From NCBI RefSeq assembly GCF_000149955.1, contig NC_030999.1, positions 839,136 through 903,135 on the forward strand: a DNA stretch of 64,000 nucleotides. The letters are read 5' to 3'. The translations under genes were made by a program, and so were the position numbers. Below the pieces are notes generated by a model. The model was not told where the DNA came from, did no database searches, and saw only the letters and a list, made by a program, of their open reading frames with translations. Shown here piece after piece: positions 21,874-32,329 of this stretch. This DNA comes from Fusarium oxysporum f. sp. lycopersici 4287 (Eukaryota; Ascomycota; Sordariomycetes; Hypocreales; Nectriaceae). Position 1 is the stretch's first letter, and each line of letters starts with the position of its first letter.

Positions 21874-24844
21874 CAAGGTTCCGATCAACTACACCAACTA
21901 CACTTTTCGACCCAGAGTAGTGTAAATGTAAATTATGTAAGCAACTGTCCGGTGTGGTGGGTGTAGTGTGCTACACCAGCGCCTTTGGTGGATGTAGTTG
22001 ACGGTTGGTTTGTCGTACACTTCGCTCACGTGACTTGCGCTCTTGATCATGGATGGTACTTGCCCAGCCTACTACCCCTCACTCTCTCCCTCATCGCCCT
22101 GAGCCCTCAGCCATGCCGTTGCTTGTTCTGCTAACTCGCCATCACTCATCCCAAGACCCTCATAAATCTGCTCTTCCTCGCGCCACGAGATCAACATCGG
22201 ATCCAGTTCCTTGACGATCCCAGCCCTATACCATGACCGCGATACCTGACAGATGGAGATAATCTGGGCATCCAGAAGGCTTCGCGACGGCACCGCCATT
22301 CTTCCGGCAGCTGAAAAGAGCCTCTCGCACTCTGCAGACATTGGCTGAATGGTCAAAAAGTCCAACGCCATCCGCGAAAGTCGAGGGTATTTCAACCTCC
22401 TTTCATGCCAGTACGTAATAGGATCGCGAACTCTCCTATCACTCACTTCGCGGCTACCTTGCCATGTCTCGTATTCATCACCTTTGACTGCTTCATCGTC
22501 TGAAGAGTCGTATCTTGCCGGCATATGACGACTGTTGGCCTCGAATGGGCTGAAGAACTTGCGTCTTTTTGCTGGACGTTGGTCGTCTGACTCGTCTGCT
22601 TGAGAGAGGATATCGGAATTCGCGTACTCGGTCCTCCAAACTCGGTAAACCATCTCCTTAGCCTTGTCGACCCATTCTGGATGGGTGTCCCAAGTGTGCT
22701 CGAAATACGCCCACTTGTATGCAGGATGGAGAGCAAGAGCGGTATAGTAGATGGGTGTTTCATCTAGAGCTGAATAATACTTTTCAAGCTTGTCCCAGGC
22801 GAGATTAATCCCGATCCTGAACTGTTCGGCGTCGGGAAAGCCTGCTGCAAGCAATTTGTATTGCTCTAGTTTCGAGAGGAGCTCTTCGAAACCTAGAATC
22901 ACATCCCATATGTTACCATATGAGCCCAGAAACCCTCGCCTTCTCTTTCTAACTTGTCCGTCACCCTCCAAAGTCCTCACTACATTCTCATAATGCGTCA
23001 ATATCTCCTCCAGGCACTGGAGGGCTTCCCAGTCGCTGTCCGTTAGCTTGTTCTCCTCCTCGCAGATACGTGGCAGTTTTGCGGACTTCCTGACCTGACC
23101 CGTCCTCTTCGACCTATTCTCATCTTCCCACTCCTGTTTGTACTTTACCACCAGTAAGATAAGATATGGCCGAATTTTGAGTGCCCTACGGATCATGTAC
23201 AGTTGGGAAAGCCAGCGGGTATTATTGTCTCGCACCACAGTAAGTGGCTTCCTCGATCGTTCCCTTAACGAACTGGCTTTGCTGATTGCATCTTGTTGAA
23301 GATCTCGCAGCAAGTACATCAATCTGTTGGACCGAAAGATGTCATAGACAAGGTTATGAAGCTTCCCAACGGGGCCTTTGCTCCTCCATGATTCCCAGTC
23401 TGCTTCCGGCAGGGCCGACGCGCCGGAGAGTTGCTCTTCGAAAGCGCTTGCGTTCTTGCCAAAAAGCAACGCCTTTGCTGACAAGTTGACCGTGTGACCG
23501 AAACAGCGGCCTCGGCGAGACGCACCAGTGAAGCCTAGTTCACGACCAATGGCCCCCATCGCTGTATCATTATTCTCTGCGTTGTCAAGCGTGAAATATC
23601 CTATTTTCTCGGTAATCTGGTAGGCTGTCAAGATATCAAGGACTTGAGCTGCAATATTCGATCCACTGTGGCGTACGGAAACCTCGGGCACACCCAGCAC
23701 AATCTTACGGGGCTTGTTGTGCTCATCTCTGAAGAAGCAAGCGATTCCGTACAAGGTATGCCGGTTTCCCGACGTCCAGCCATCGAAAGAGATGTGAATC
23801 AGGCCGGGAGATTGTCGAAGGACGTCGATAACGGTGTGGCGGTGTCGTTGATACTCAGTGATAATCCTGGTCCTGAGGGTATCTGCAGATAAGTGGCCAC
23901 CACGTATTGACACTGATGGACTAAGATAATCGAATATGGCTCGGAGATCCTCGTCTTCGACCGTGAGAAAGGAAAGATTACTCTTAACGATCCATTGCAT
24001 CACCATCCGTTGAAAATGGTCCCTGTCAAAGTTCTTGACGAAGGAGTTCGCCATGGCCTGCTCCCGCGGCTTTTCCGGATCGAGCGTCAAGGTATCAGCT
24101 ATTGAGCGGTGCTGCTTCTCTACGCTTTCCGCTTTCAACTGCGTCGAAGACTTCGTCTTGCCCTCTGGCGCCCGAATATGATGTTCTTTGAACAGATGTT
24201 TGCTGGCATTTTGAAGACCAGTATGCGTGAAGTTCTTCGGCTGGGGGACTCGTTGGTGAATGCAGAGTTTGCATACCCATCTTCGCTCATGAGCCCGCTG
24301 GATATCATACCCGTAGTCCCAAGTCCAGGAGGAGGTGTCCTTTGCGCGCTCGGAGAAGAGCCAGCCGCGGAAATGACGAAACAGACGTTCTTCCTGTAGC
24401 TGTTGGGCATCAGCTAGTAACGTTGATGGTGAAAGAATTGGTGGAGAGGTCTCAACGACTTTGTCTTCTAAAGGATCGGTCATTACGGGAGGTGTGAATG
24501 CGTCAAACAGATCGATGAAAATTTGGACCTGTACGGGAAATTACCCCAGGATATCCTCTATAACTACTGGGGGCCCGAAAATAAGTTAGGAAATACTAAA
24601 GTCTGTGTGGCCCTGCCCTCACAAAAGACAGTACCTCCTAACAGGGTGGATCCAGATGTCCAAAACTGGATACCCTGTCCCACTAAAAATCCACCGCTGC
24701 AAAAATCCACTACACCTACATCAACCAGGGTCGTCGATGTAGGGTAGTTGATCACGTCGAGGGTTCAGGTTGATTGATGTAAGTGTATGAGTAATACACC
24801 AATCGATCAACCGGTGGGTTTCGGTGTAGTTGATCGGAACCTTG
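21874..24844 (-). mobile_element. hAT-3 DNA transposon nested in the pogo element
   Basis: 2,971 bp with perfect terminal inverted repeats: CAAGGTTCCGATCAACTACA on the left and its complement on the right, continuing to 22 bp. It is flanked by the 8-bp duplication AGCAAGGA. The subterminal regions are rich in GTAGTTG/CAACTAC motifs, for example around 21880-22020 and 24690-24840. It contains one uninterrupted 803-codon transposase on the minus strand. It is the best candidate in the window for a still-active element. Confidence 0.95.
22072..24483 (-). CDS. hAT transposase (hAT-3), apparently intact
   Basis: 803 aa from the ATG at 24483, no introns needed. The BED-type zinc finger spans residues about 69-102 (WVCKLCIHQ ... 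ASKHLFKEHH). The RNase H-like core has SFDGWTSGNRHTLYG (about 232), YFTLDNAENNDTAMG, CFGHTVNLSAKALLF, KGPVGKLHNLVYDIF and DNNTRWLSQLYMIRR. The C-terminal dimerisation domain has RRLKYPRLSRMALDFL and QPMSAECERLFSAAGR, with the likely catalytic glutamate in ECERLF. Both terminal repeats and the target duplication are perfect, which fits a recent insertion. It catalyses cut-and-paste transposition of its own element and related non-autonomous copies. It is divergent from the two other hAT transposases here. Confidence 0.93.
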   Translation of the reverse strand: MTDPLEDKVVETSPPILSPSTLLADAQQLQEERLFRHFRGWLFSERAKDTSSWTWDYGYDIQRAHERRWVCKLCIHQRVPQPKNFTHTGLQNASKHLFKEHHIRAPEGKTKSSTQLKAESVEKQHRSIADTLTLDPEKPREQAMANSFVKNFDRDHFQRMVMQWIVKSNLSFLTVEDEDLRAIFDYLSPSVSIRGGHLSADTLRTRIITEYQRHRHTVIDVLRQSPGLIHISFDGWTSGNRHTLYGIACFFRDEHNKPRKIVLGVPEVSVRHSGSNIAAQVLDILTAYQITEKIGYFTLDNAENNDTAMGAIGRELGFTGASRRGRCFGHTVNLSAKALLFGKNASAFEEQLSGASALPEADWESWRSKGPVGKLHNLVYDIFRSNRLMYLLRDLQQDAISKASSLRERSRKPLTVVRDNNTRWLSQLYMIRRALKIRPYLILLVVKYKQEWEDENRSKRTGQVRKSAKLPRICEEENKLTDSDWEALQCLEEILTHYENVVRTLEGDGQVRKRRRGFLGSYGNIWDVILGFEELLSKLEQYKLLAAGFPDAEQFRIGINLAWDKLEKYYSALDETPIYYTALALHPAYKWAYFEHTWDTHPEWVDKAKEMVYRVWRTEYANSDILSQADESDDQRPAKRRKFFSPFEANSRHMPARYDSSDDEAVKGDEYETWQGSREVSDRRVRDPITYWHERRLKYPRLSRMALDFLTIQPMSAECERLFSAAGRMAVPSRSLLDAQIISICQVSRSWYRAGIVKELDPMLISWREEEQIYEGLGMSDGELAEQATAWLRAQGDEGESEG

Positions 24845-24852
24845 AGCAAGGA
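24845..24852 (+). repeat. hAT-3 target-site duplication, right
   Basis: AGCAAGGA, perfect copy of 21866-21873. Confidence 0.95.
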
Positions 24853-26937
24853 AGACGAGAAAGCTATACTCGCCTGGTGTTGGAGGAGAGTAACACAGGG
24901 GCATCACATACAACAACGCACACTTCGTCAGTATGCGAATTCCCTGCTTAAGGCTACACATCGTGAGCCTCATGCCTCAAGATTCTGGGCTCGCCGCTTC
25001 CTCAGGCGGTATCGTGAAGTCTTTTATAGGAGAAAGAGCCGTACTCTCGCTGCAAATCGCAAAGCTATGGCAGACCGAGCCAATGTCGAAGAGTGGTTTG
25101 CAAAATGGACAGAATTTTTCGAGGGAAACGACATCAACTTCGATAATGTCTGGAATTTCGACGAGACCGGCTTTATAATAGGATATCTAATGAACGGTAT
25201 TATGATATGGACTTTCCTCGATATCGACTCCCCTCTGTTAACTAATGCACATACGACTATAAGTATGACTATCGTGGAGTCAATATCTGCAACAGGAGGA
25301 ATCATAGCCCCGTTTGTCATCATGCCCGGCGTACAGATTCCCTCCCGTTGGGTGGATAATGACCTAGACGAGCAGGCTACGATAGTCACAACACCAAAAG
25401 GCTATATCGACGATATCACGGCACAGGACTTCTTTGACCACTTTGAGAGACTTACCCGGCCTCAAAATACATCAGATCTTCGAGTTATTCTTTATGATGG
25501 ATGTGAAAGTCATTTCACCAAAGAGCTTTATCAGAAAGCTCTAGATGCAAATATTATCTTATATCCCTTCCCTCCTCATTGACACATATACTTCAGCCAT
25601 TAGATGTTGGATTATTCAGTACATATAAGCATTGGCATCAGGAAGCCTTACTTAGGGAAATCGCTGACGGTGCTACGGACTTCAATAAAGCTGACTTTAT
25701 GTTTCATTTACAGGAGATTCGCCGCAAAGCTACTAAGAAAAGTACTATCATCTCATCGTGGGCAAAATCCGGCATCTATCCTCTTGATCCCTCCGTTGTT
25801 ATCAACAAAATGGTCAACCCTCTTTCATCCCTATCTTTGGAGGTTGCTGAACGTGATCTTCCCGGCTATATCACACCTGGGTTATCTTCCAACCATAGCA
25901 GTGACTTTCGCGATGATTCAAATGAAGAAGAAGTTGGCGAATCATCACGAGATATACATCAAAATACTCATCGCAACGAGGGGATTCCAATGATGCCCTC
26001 CACGCCTCCAACGGTTATCTGGAACAATATCAATACACCTCAGCTTAATCTACGGCAAATCAAGCAATACGAAAATTATGTGGCCCTTCGTATTGAATGT
26101 TCAATATCCTCAGGCGTGCCTCTGACCCCAAGTGTGTTACATGTTAACGAAAAAGTGCGAAAAGCACACACAACCCTTGCCTTGAACGGTATCACAGCTA
26201 CTCAGGAGATGCGCCGTTTGAAGGAGAAGAGCCTACGACGTTCAGAACGGGACGAAGGAACTATTATCATAGTAAATTACAGGCCAATTACAGTTTATGA
26301 TGCCAGACTCCGTGTCGCAAAGGATCAACATAATAGACGGGCAAATCAGGATGCAGAGCTTCGTCGTTATTATGCCAAGGAGGTCAGAGACGAGGCTGTA
26401 TATCTACGGCGGTGGCTTTTCTCTGTAAGGAAGCTACTACGGTCATCTTTGAAGGAATATCATCCTATTGAACAACATAGGAGTCAACCTTCATACTCAC
26501 AGGAAGTGAGGCCATTCACAGTCAGTGAATTCTTCATCAAGACTCAATCCGAGCTTTGTATCAAGTCTATAGAGCTTCTAGCTACAAGATATTGTGCTCA
26601 CCGTGAGATGCACGGAAAGATGAAAGAATCCAAGCTATTGGCCAAGCAAGCAAGAGACGCACAGCAAGAACATATACCTAAGATCTTCCCTTTTTACTGG
26701 AATCCTCCATTCCTTCTTCCTTTTGACTATAATATTAATATAGTCAAAGATGCAGTCGATTTGATAGCCTCACCTTCGAGAAAACAGCGTGGAAAGCAGA
26801 AAGCGTTGTCTGTTGATGATGATGAATTGGATATCGATGAAAGTGAAGATGATGAAGAGATTGAAGAAGAAGAAGCAGAAGAAGGAGAAGAAGATGATGA
26901 TGATATATCAGTTAAAGATACTATTGAAGTTAGGTAG
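24853..26937 (+). pseudogene. pogo/Fot transposase, C-terminal part with frameshift
   Basis: It continues the N-terminal part: a CENP-B-like HTH (GHHIQQRTLRQYANSLL, ASRFWARRFLRRYREVF), then the DDE_1 catalytic domain with VWNFDETGF (first Asp), VILYDGCESHFTKEL (second Asp) and LQPLDVGLF (third Asp). Near 25579 one T is missing, so PPH is followed by TGA, while LTHILQPLDVGLF continues in another frame to 26937. The C-terminus is highly acidic (DDDELDIDESEDDEE and following Glu/Asp runs). With both the hAT-3 insertion and this 1-nt deletion, this copy cannot make a full transposase. Confidence 0.88.
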
Positions 26938-27242
26938 GATGTCTTAGTTGTTGCGAAAAAGAATGAATAACATACCTGATTTTGATGATATATTATGGTG
27001 TTGTGGTTGTGATGCATTTGTCCCGTAGATGCAGATGGAGGGGTTAGTCCGGTCTGAATTATGTTACTAACCGAGGGAAAGTCGGTACCTTCATTTGGCG
27101 GGTTTTGCAGCCAAATTGAGGTACCCCAATTTTCCCTGTCAGCAGACCCTTTTCCCAGTCAATGAACCCCCCGTGCTTGGGCACGGAGCTTGCGGAGTGA
27201 TACCACAAGCTAAGGCGGGCCGGTCTCTAGGCCCTACCCAAG

Positions 27243-27967
27243 TATATGCATGCCAGGTGGAGAGCAGACAGGATGCGGAGGTGACAAGTTTCACATCGGC
27301 ACGGCGAGCAGGGCTTAAATAGCAAACGAGTGACTTTGTTTTAGCCACATGGAACGAGACGGAGCTGACGGCCTTTCTTACTTTCTAGCGCTATGAGCTT
27401 GATACTGTTCATCCTGTGCATGTAGTCATGCTCGTCTGGTTCTGGCTTCTTCTTCCCACTGAAGCAATCCATGGTCTATATCCTGTCAACTCTCAGTATG
27501 AGCGCTTTGCATAAAGAAATAAGGGTGTTTCCGACATTATGAACTAGATTTTGCTAATTATCTCGCATGTATTGGGACATCTACGACGACCGTCCGTGTA
27601 GGTGCACTTCTCACTAATCCAGATCCAGAATCAGGCTGTTCCTTAAATGGTAAGAAGCATCCCTGGTAGCGGGAGCGATTATGGAACAACGTCAGGCGCA
27701 TTAGTTTTACAGTACCTAGGCAAATACTGTGAGCAAATAAATAAATAAATAAATCTATTTGATCTATCGTTCCTTTCTTTCTTCTTCTACGCATCTTGTC
27801 ATCTTTTTCTCTCCAGACATCCATCAAGACATCCATCAAAACTCATCGTGCTGTTCCTTTTCTGCACCTCTTCGATTTCCTTGAATGAATGAAAGGGAAG
27901 AAAATACAACGACGAGCACATCAGAGAAGACGGGTCAAGAAGACCGATGCACGCTTGGCGTTCTTAC
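27243..27967. other. Non-coding stretch right of the pogo element
   Basis: No supported gene. A short (AATA)n tract lies near 27737-27755. Confidence 0.4.
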
Positions 27968-29032
27968 TCAACAGACTGGCATCGCGAGCGGCGTACCGAC
28001 CATGCCCTGACTTCCCATTGGCCAACTTGTATTATTGTTCATATCTGGTCCAGCATCCTCGTAACAATTCATCTGAGACAATGCTCTAGTGATGATCGAT
28101 AACAGCGGGTTTCCCGCAAAGTGACCCGACTGCGGTTCGTCCTCTACCACCGTTGTGGTATGTTTCGAACTGTCAGGCCAACCTGTCGCAGCGGTCGACC
28201 GCGGGTTAGGACGAGTCTCGTCTGATAGAGTCCGCGCTTGCATCTCAATGGCGCTCTTCGACTGGGCGGAGGGCATGTGGCTGTCGCTGACTGTCGCAGC
28301 CGTGGACTGTGTAACTTTTGCAGCATCATTGCCAGCATCAGCAATAGCGTCGGTGTCGCGGCTCGCCAGTCCATCGTCGCCCAGACCTCCCTCGGCTTCG
28401 ATGGGAGCCTGAGGGACGACATGTGGGTGGGCTGAGGGAAGATGGATCATATCGGTGGGCAGGTGACCGTTGTCAAATTGATCCAACATCTCCATGCCCA
28501 AGTCCACGTTCATGTCCATACCCATGTTGTCTAGGTCAAACTCCAGCACGTCACCCCAGTGATGTGCGCCAGGGAAATCTGTCACTTGGCCAAAGTCCAT
28601 CATAGCCGACTGCATCCAGTCATCCTCTGCCATCGTCGTCGCCAGATCGACAGATCCTGGCTCATCTCCGTGACTACGCTGGACTCCATCATCCGACTGG
28701 CCATTCACAGCCATGGAAGCAAAGGGTGGGGTCGGCTCACACCACGGCTCGCCTTCCGCATCCTCGTCAGCCATAGAAGGGTATGGCATCACGGTGTGCT
28801 GATCATCTGGTACATCATCATGAAGATGACTCGAGGCAGCATTGTTCAGTTCCGCCGGCTCGCTTCGATCGGGAACCTCACGACGACGACCACCGCCTCC
28901 GTTACCGTGGTTATGGTCATCGTCTTCGCCGTTGCCGTTGCCGCTGTCGTTGCCGTCGATATGACCATCGGTACTGTCAGCACCACGAACAGCATTATCC
29001 GCGCAAGGTGACCAGGCCGGAAAGCATGCCAC
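27968..29032 (-). CDS. Acidic, low-complexity protein or 3' exon of the MADS-like gene
   Basis: A 354-codon minus-strand frame that opens with GTG rather than ATG. It is rich in Asp, Gly, His and Asn (SGNGNGEDDDHNHGNGGGG) with a central Asp/Met/Leu-rich stretch (DLDNMGMDMNVDLGMEMLDQ) resembling a transcriptional activation region. It lies about 100 bp downstream of the MADS-like gene on the same strand. Fungal MADS proteins usually have long low-complexity C-termini, so it may be a further exon; a donor GTGAGA near 29144 exists but the acceptor is not certain. The length and composition make a chance frame unlikely. Confidence 0.5.
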   Translation of the reverse strand: MACFPAWSPCADNAVRGADSTDGHIDGNDSGNGNGEDDDHNHGNGGGGRRREVPDRSEPAELNNAASSHLHDDVPDDQHTVMPYPSMADEDAEGEPWCEPTPPFASMAVNGQSDDGVQRSHGDEPGSVDLATTMAEDDWMQSAMMDFGQVTDFPGAHHWGDVLEFDLDNMGMDMNVDLGMEMLDQFDNGHLPTDMIHLPSAHPHVVPQAPIEAEGGLGDDGLASRDTDAIADAGNDAAKVTQSTAATVSDSHMPSAQSKSAIEMQARTLSDETRPNPRSTAATGWPDSSKHTTTVVEDEPQSGHFAGNPLLSIITRALSQMNCYEDAGPDMNNNTSWPMGSQGMVGTPLAMPVC

Positions 29033-29129
29033 AGACGGACGTGTTCTTCACATGGTTTTCCTCCTATCCTTTCAAGAACTTGAAGCCATGAATCATATAA
29101 ACCCTTTGGATCTTGGACGTGAAAATGGC

Positions 29130-29698
29130 TTAGATACTCTCACCATCGTCCTCGGCTTCGGATTCGCCGTCGCCGGCGACGATGATTTGCGGCTGCGTCG
29201 GTGAGGCGCCAGACCCTGATGAGCCATCGCCCTGACGACCTCTGCTGCGAAGACTGAGCACACGGGGTGATGGCTTCGGCGCTGGTTTGGTGACCCGGCA
29301 CGGCTTCGTATTGGCCGCCTGCTTCCGTTGTCTCGCTGGCCTCAGAACAAGCTCGCCATTAGACACAACCTGCCTCCGCCAAATATCGTGAATCTGTAAC
29401 CACCATCCCGGTCAGCGACTTGCCCAATCGGCTTCTTCAGGCTTCCGTGCTTCTGCGCTTCTGAACCTACCACGTCGTTCGTGTTTTCCGGCAGTGATTC
29501 CCCGTCCGGGGTGTACACTGAGCCGTCCCAGAATCCATGGATCTTGTTGTAGAACGCAAGCACGGCGATCGTACCGCAGTCTTTGCCAAACTGGTAGTTC
29601 TTCTTGATCGCCGTCATGCCTCTCTTGCGCATGGTCTGGCTCACCCATCCTCGATCTTCTGGGTGGGGGGACCTGGAACGAGTCTTCCGAGGCGCCAT
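29130..29698 (-). CDS. MADS/SRF-like transcription factor, two exons
   Basis: The start ATG at 29698 gives MAPRKTRSRSPHPEDRG. Residues about 18-70 resemble a divergent MADS (SRF-TF) domain: RKRGMTAIKKNYQFGKDCG and IAVLAFYNKIHGFWDGSVY, matching the usual basic helix (KRxxGLxKKAxEL), the central Cys and the hydrophobic beta strand. A 50-nt intron at 29370-29419 (GTCGCT...GGCAG) would join IGQ to VVSNGELVLRP in frame. The second exon is basic, then Ser/Gly-rich, with an acidic tail (GDGESEAEDDGESI) ending at 29130. DNA binding as a dimer is expected if the assignment is right. The intron donor is not canonical beyond GT, so the structure is tentative. The acidic frame downstream may be part of the same gene. 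Confidence 0.5.
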
Positions 29699-29834
29699 GT
29701 CTGCCTCTTCAGCCGAAATGGAAGCAGAGACGAAACAGTATCGTCTTGGTCTCGATGCTGTTCCAAGATATGGAAGCTGTGTATGTATCGAATGTAGAGC
29801 ATCTTTCGAACGAACGGCGGAATTAAGTGGATGA

Positions 29835-30045
29835 ATCGTCCTGTCCCGAACCGGACTCGCGACTCTCTTGCGGCACAATACGGCCCATTTCGCCCGCTAT
29901 GCTTTCTTGCCAGGCCTGTCTTGATTCGAGTTCATTTTCGGCCTTCTTTCATCGTCGAGCCATTGCCGTACTTTCCAGACTTGCCTTGCCGAGGATTGTT
30001 GGTCGGTCGTCGTGCAGCGGAACGGGTCATGTCGGTGTTACTCCA
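29835..30045. repeat. Copy 1 of a short dispersed block (with 32085-32265)
   Basis: The stretch from CCCGAACCGGACTCGCG through TTGATTCGAGTTCATTTTCG to GGGTCATGTCGGTGTT closely matches 32085-32265, with scattered substitutions and small gaps. An open frame crosses it (29827-30219, plus), but since the sequence is repeat-like and the frame is not kept in the second copy, no gene is called. Confidence 0.7.
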
Positions 30046-30520
30046 TGGTCGTTGCAAAAAGTCCTCAGGCAATCCAGGTTTAATTTCCACCTCTCCATCA
30101 CGGTGCCAGACTGTCGGGACGAATTCGACGTCGAGATAGGTCAACACGGTTGGAGCGAGGGGATGGACGAAGAATATGAGACGCAAATCCATGGTAGAGG
30201 TGGATCAAGTGTCTGCTAGAGCCAACATCTTTTTCAAACCCTGACTGTGGGTTCGATTGTACGGTGCCGCTGTCAATTTTGTTCTTCGACATCCTATTTC
30301 GGCCTTCCGTTCTTCCGTATTCTGCTTACCCCCCCTTAGTGCAGTCCGCTCAGCGCTGAGGTTACATCGGTAGTTAGGATCGACATATCCTGCATTGAAC
30401 CCACATCACGTGGGGGACCGCAACGGTCAAAACGGACTTTTAATCGCCGATCTAGTGGCTTAGGTCCTGAGCTTCTTAATGACCCATTCCTGCCGTCGTA
30501 AAACACCAGCTGGTAGCAGT

Positions 30521-30541
30521 TATGTTATGTTATGTTATGTA
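30521..30541. repeat. (TTATG)n microsatellite
   Basis: About four tandem TTATG units, with a related partial copy near 30561. Confidence 0.8.
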
Positions 30542-30619
30542 TATTTTAGCTCGCAGTAGTATGTTATGTATATTCTCCGTCCGATCGAAACAAAGCTCGT
30601 AGTAGGAGTAGAAGAAGTA

Positions 30620-30877
30620 TCCCTTTGAGTGCCACAGCCCTTAGGAAGGTCACTCGCCCCACTTAGCTTAGTCATAAGGCTAGTACGTGCAGGGTACTGG
30701 AAGTTCGTAAGATATTTGCCAAGTCTGTAAGGTAGCTCTTTGTAACAATCAAAATTGCTGGGACTTTTACTATCATATAAATTAGTATGTGTGGAAAAGT
30801 AACGTTCGTTTCATTTATCTTCATTGGCTCTATACCCCTGTCGTGACCCCGCCTACGGGCTGTGGCACTCAAAGGGA
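30620..30877. mobile_element. 258-bp MITE with TA flanks
   Basis: The terminal inverted repeats start TCCCTTTGAGTGCCACAGCC on both ends and match imperfectly for about 30 bp. The element is bordered by TA on both sides (30618-30619 and 30878-30879). It has no coding capacity. Size, ends and TA target fit a Tc1-mariner-type miniature element. The ends do not resemble those of the pogo element at 21291-27242, so its transposase source is not in this window. Confidence 0.85.
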
Positions 30878-30884
30878 TAGGGTA

Positions 30885-32084
30885 GCGGTAGTTTTCATGT
30901 CACTTGCTGAGTGGCGATACCGTCAGTACGCGATTGGATGTTCTTTATACAATTGAATGTCACTGCCAGCAACAATGAACGTCTTGGCAGTCATATGATC
31001 AGTAGGGACTCCATTTCGTCTCGTTATATTTCGACTTTTGCCCTCATTCTTACTGATGACTTTTTTAAGATATCATTCTGTTCCGTTGCTTGATGTATCT
31101 TGTGTCCAGGCCCACTTTTCCTTGTTTCATAAAAAAATAACAACCTGCCGGGGAAGAGGAAGCAGATGCGGCAGATCCAGTGGACATTATCGATCGGAGA
31201 AAAAGAACCATGGCGCCGAAAGCAGTTTATGGCACAGCGTGGCTCTTGATTTAGTGTCGAAGCGAAGACTCTGATTCTTGCACCATTGGAGGAAACTTTG
31301 CTTCGTATTCCATACCCAGAACAGAAAACCCTTTCGCGTTAAACAATCAATCGGCGGAAATGATTCCGAATGCCTCGGCCCTAGTGGGGGACATAAAACA
31401 GGGAATGGAAATAGGTAGGAGACAAAGCGTATTTTGGTGTATGCGATTGCAGTATTTCCTTCCCCTTCCCCCCTCTATCCACTTTCATGGTTTATTAATG
31501 GATCGATGATGTGATTCACATGATTCATAAATGAACTGCATGTCGCCCCAACATTGCGGGATATCATGTGAACTGCAGAAAAGCTAAAATTTGACACTGA
31601 CTAGCGACCGAGGTCGAACGAAGCGAGGCGCTGCAGATCGTCCAAGTTAGACTGAAGCTAGGCAAATTACCCGGACACGCGTACTAGCACAGGGGTATCA
31701 TGGCAGTCGGAATCTGTCGTTCGTGGGTGGAACAATTGATCTGCGGAGTTGATGATGTACTCTGACGGAGAAGGCCAGGAAAGCTTGTGTTCGATGTGAT
31801 ATGAAATAACCATATAAGTATTGTAAAATAACAGCAACAGTGACAAGTCGCTGTTGGTTATTTGCTATCAAACAACCAAGCCTCATTCGGCGGTGATTGG
31901 ATGATGGCATCATGCTGGGGCTGGACAACGTGGGATGACGTGCCTAAAGCGCGCGCGCCTTGTGCAACAGCTGCCGAGCCAAATTTGGATTTAGAAACCG
32001 CACTTGGCTTCAATGGCCCCCAGCCAGTTTTGGCTGACGTTGTGCATGTGGAGTCAAGCCAGGCGGGCCGGAAGTAAGAATCTG
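30885..32084. repeat. Degenerate gene-poor unit, copy A
   Basis: It matches copy B in the same order: 30890-31060 with 32335-32860 (copy B has about 340 bp extra), 31235-31300 with 33065-33125, 31500-31860 with 33385-33870, and 31900-32084 with 34840-35020. No coding function was seen. Its 3' neighbour, 32085-32265, repeats 29835-30045, so the order of blocks is that of a tandem duplication. Confidence 0.7.
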
Positions 32085-32265
32085 CCCCGAGCTGGACTCG
32101 CGGCACAGAACGGCCCATTTCGATCGCAACGCTTTCCTGCCACACCCAATGACTTGAATCGAGTTCATTTTCGTCCTTCTTTCGTCGCGCCGTTACCGGA
32201 CTGTCGAGACTTGCCAAGGACCGTTGGTCGGGCGTTGTGCAGCGACACGGTCATGTCGGTGTTCT
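32085..32265. repeat. Copy 2 of the short dispersed block
   Basis: Diverged copy of 29835-30045, sharing GAATCGAGTTCATTTTCG and GGTCATGTCGGTGTT. No gene. Confidence 0.7.
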
Positions 32266-32329
32266 AGTGGCCGGGGAGTCGAGCCTTGAGCTCTTGGCGG
32301 CACATTTCTGCCAATGTAGGATGCTAGCT

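Larger units (their letters stand above)
21291..27242 (+). mobile_element. pogo/Fot-like (Tc1-mariner) transposon split by hAT-3
   Basis: The ends are inverted repeats starting CTTGGGTAGGGCCTAGAGA, each flanked by TA (21289-21290 and 27243-27244), the Tc1-mariner target. The inverted repeat is long and imperfect, about 150 bp per side, and includes CAAGCACGGGGGGT, CTGACAGGGAAAA and GCAAAACCCGCCAAAT. Removing hAT-3 with one target duplication leaves about 2,973 bp containing a single transposase gene. Confidence 0.8.

Noticed and set aside
26727..27017. Ser-rich minus-strand frame
   Set aside because: Antisense to the acidic C-terminus of the pogo transposase.
29827..30219. 131-codon plus-strand frame
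   Set aside because: It overlaps a repeat block whose second copy does not keep the frame.
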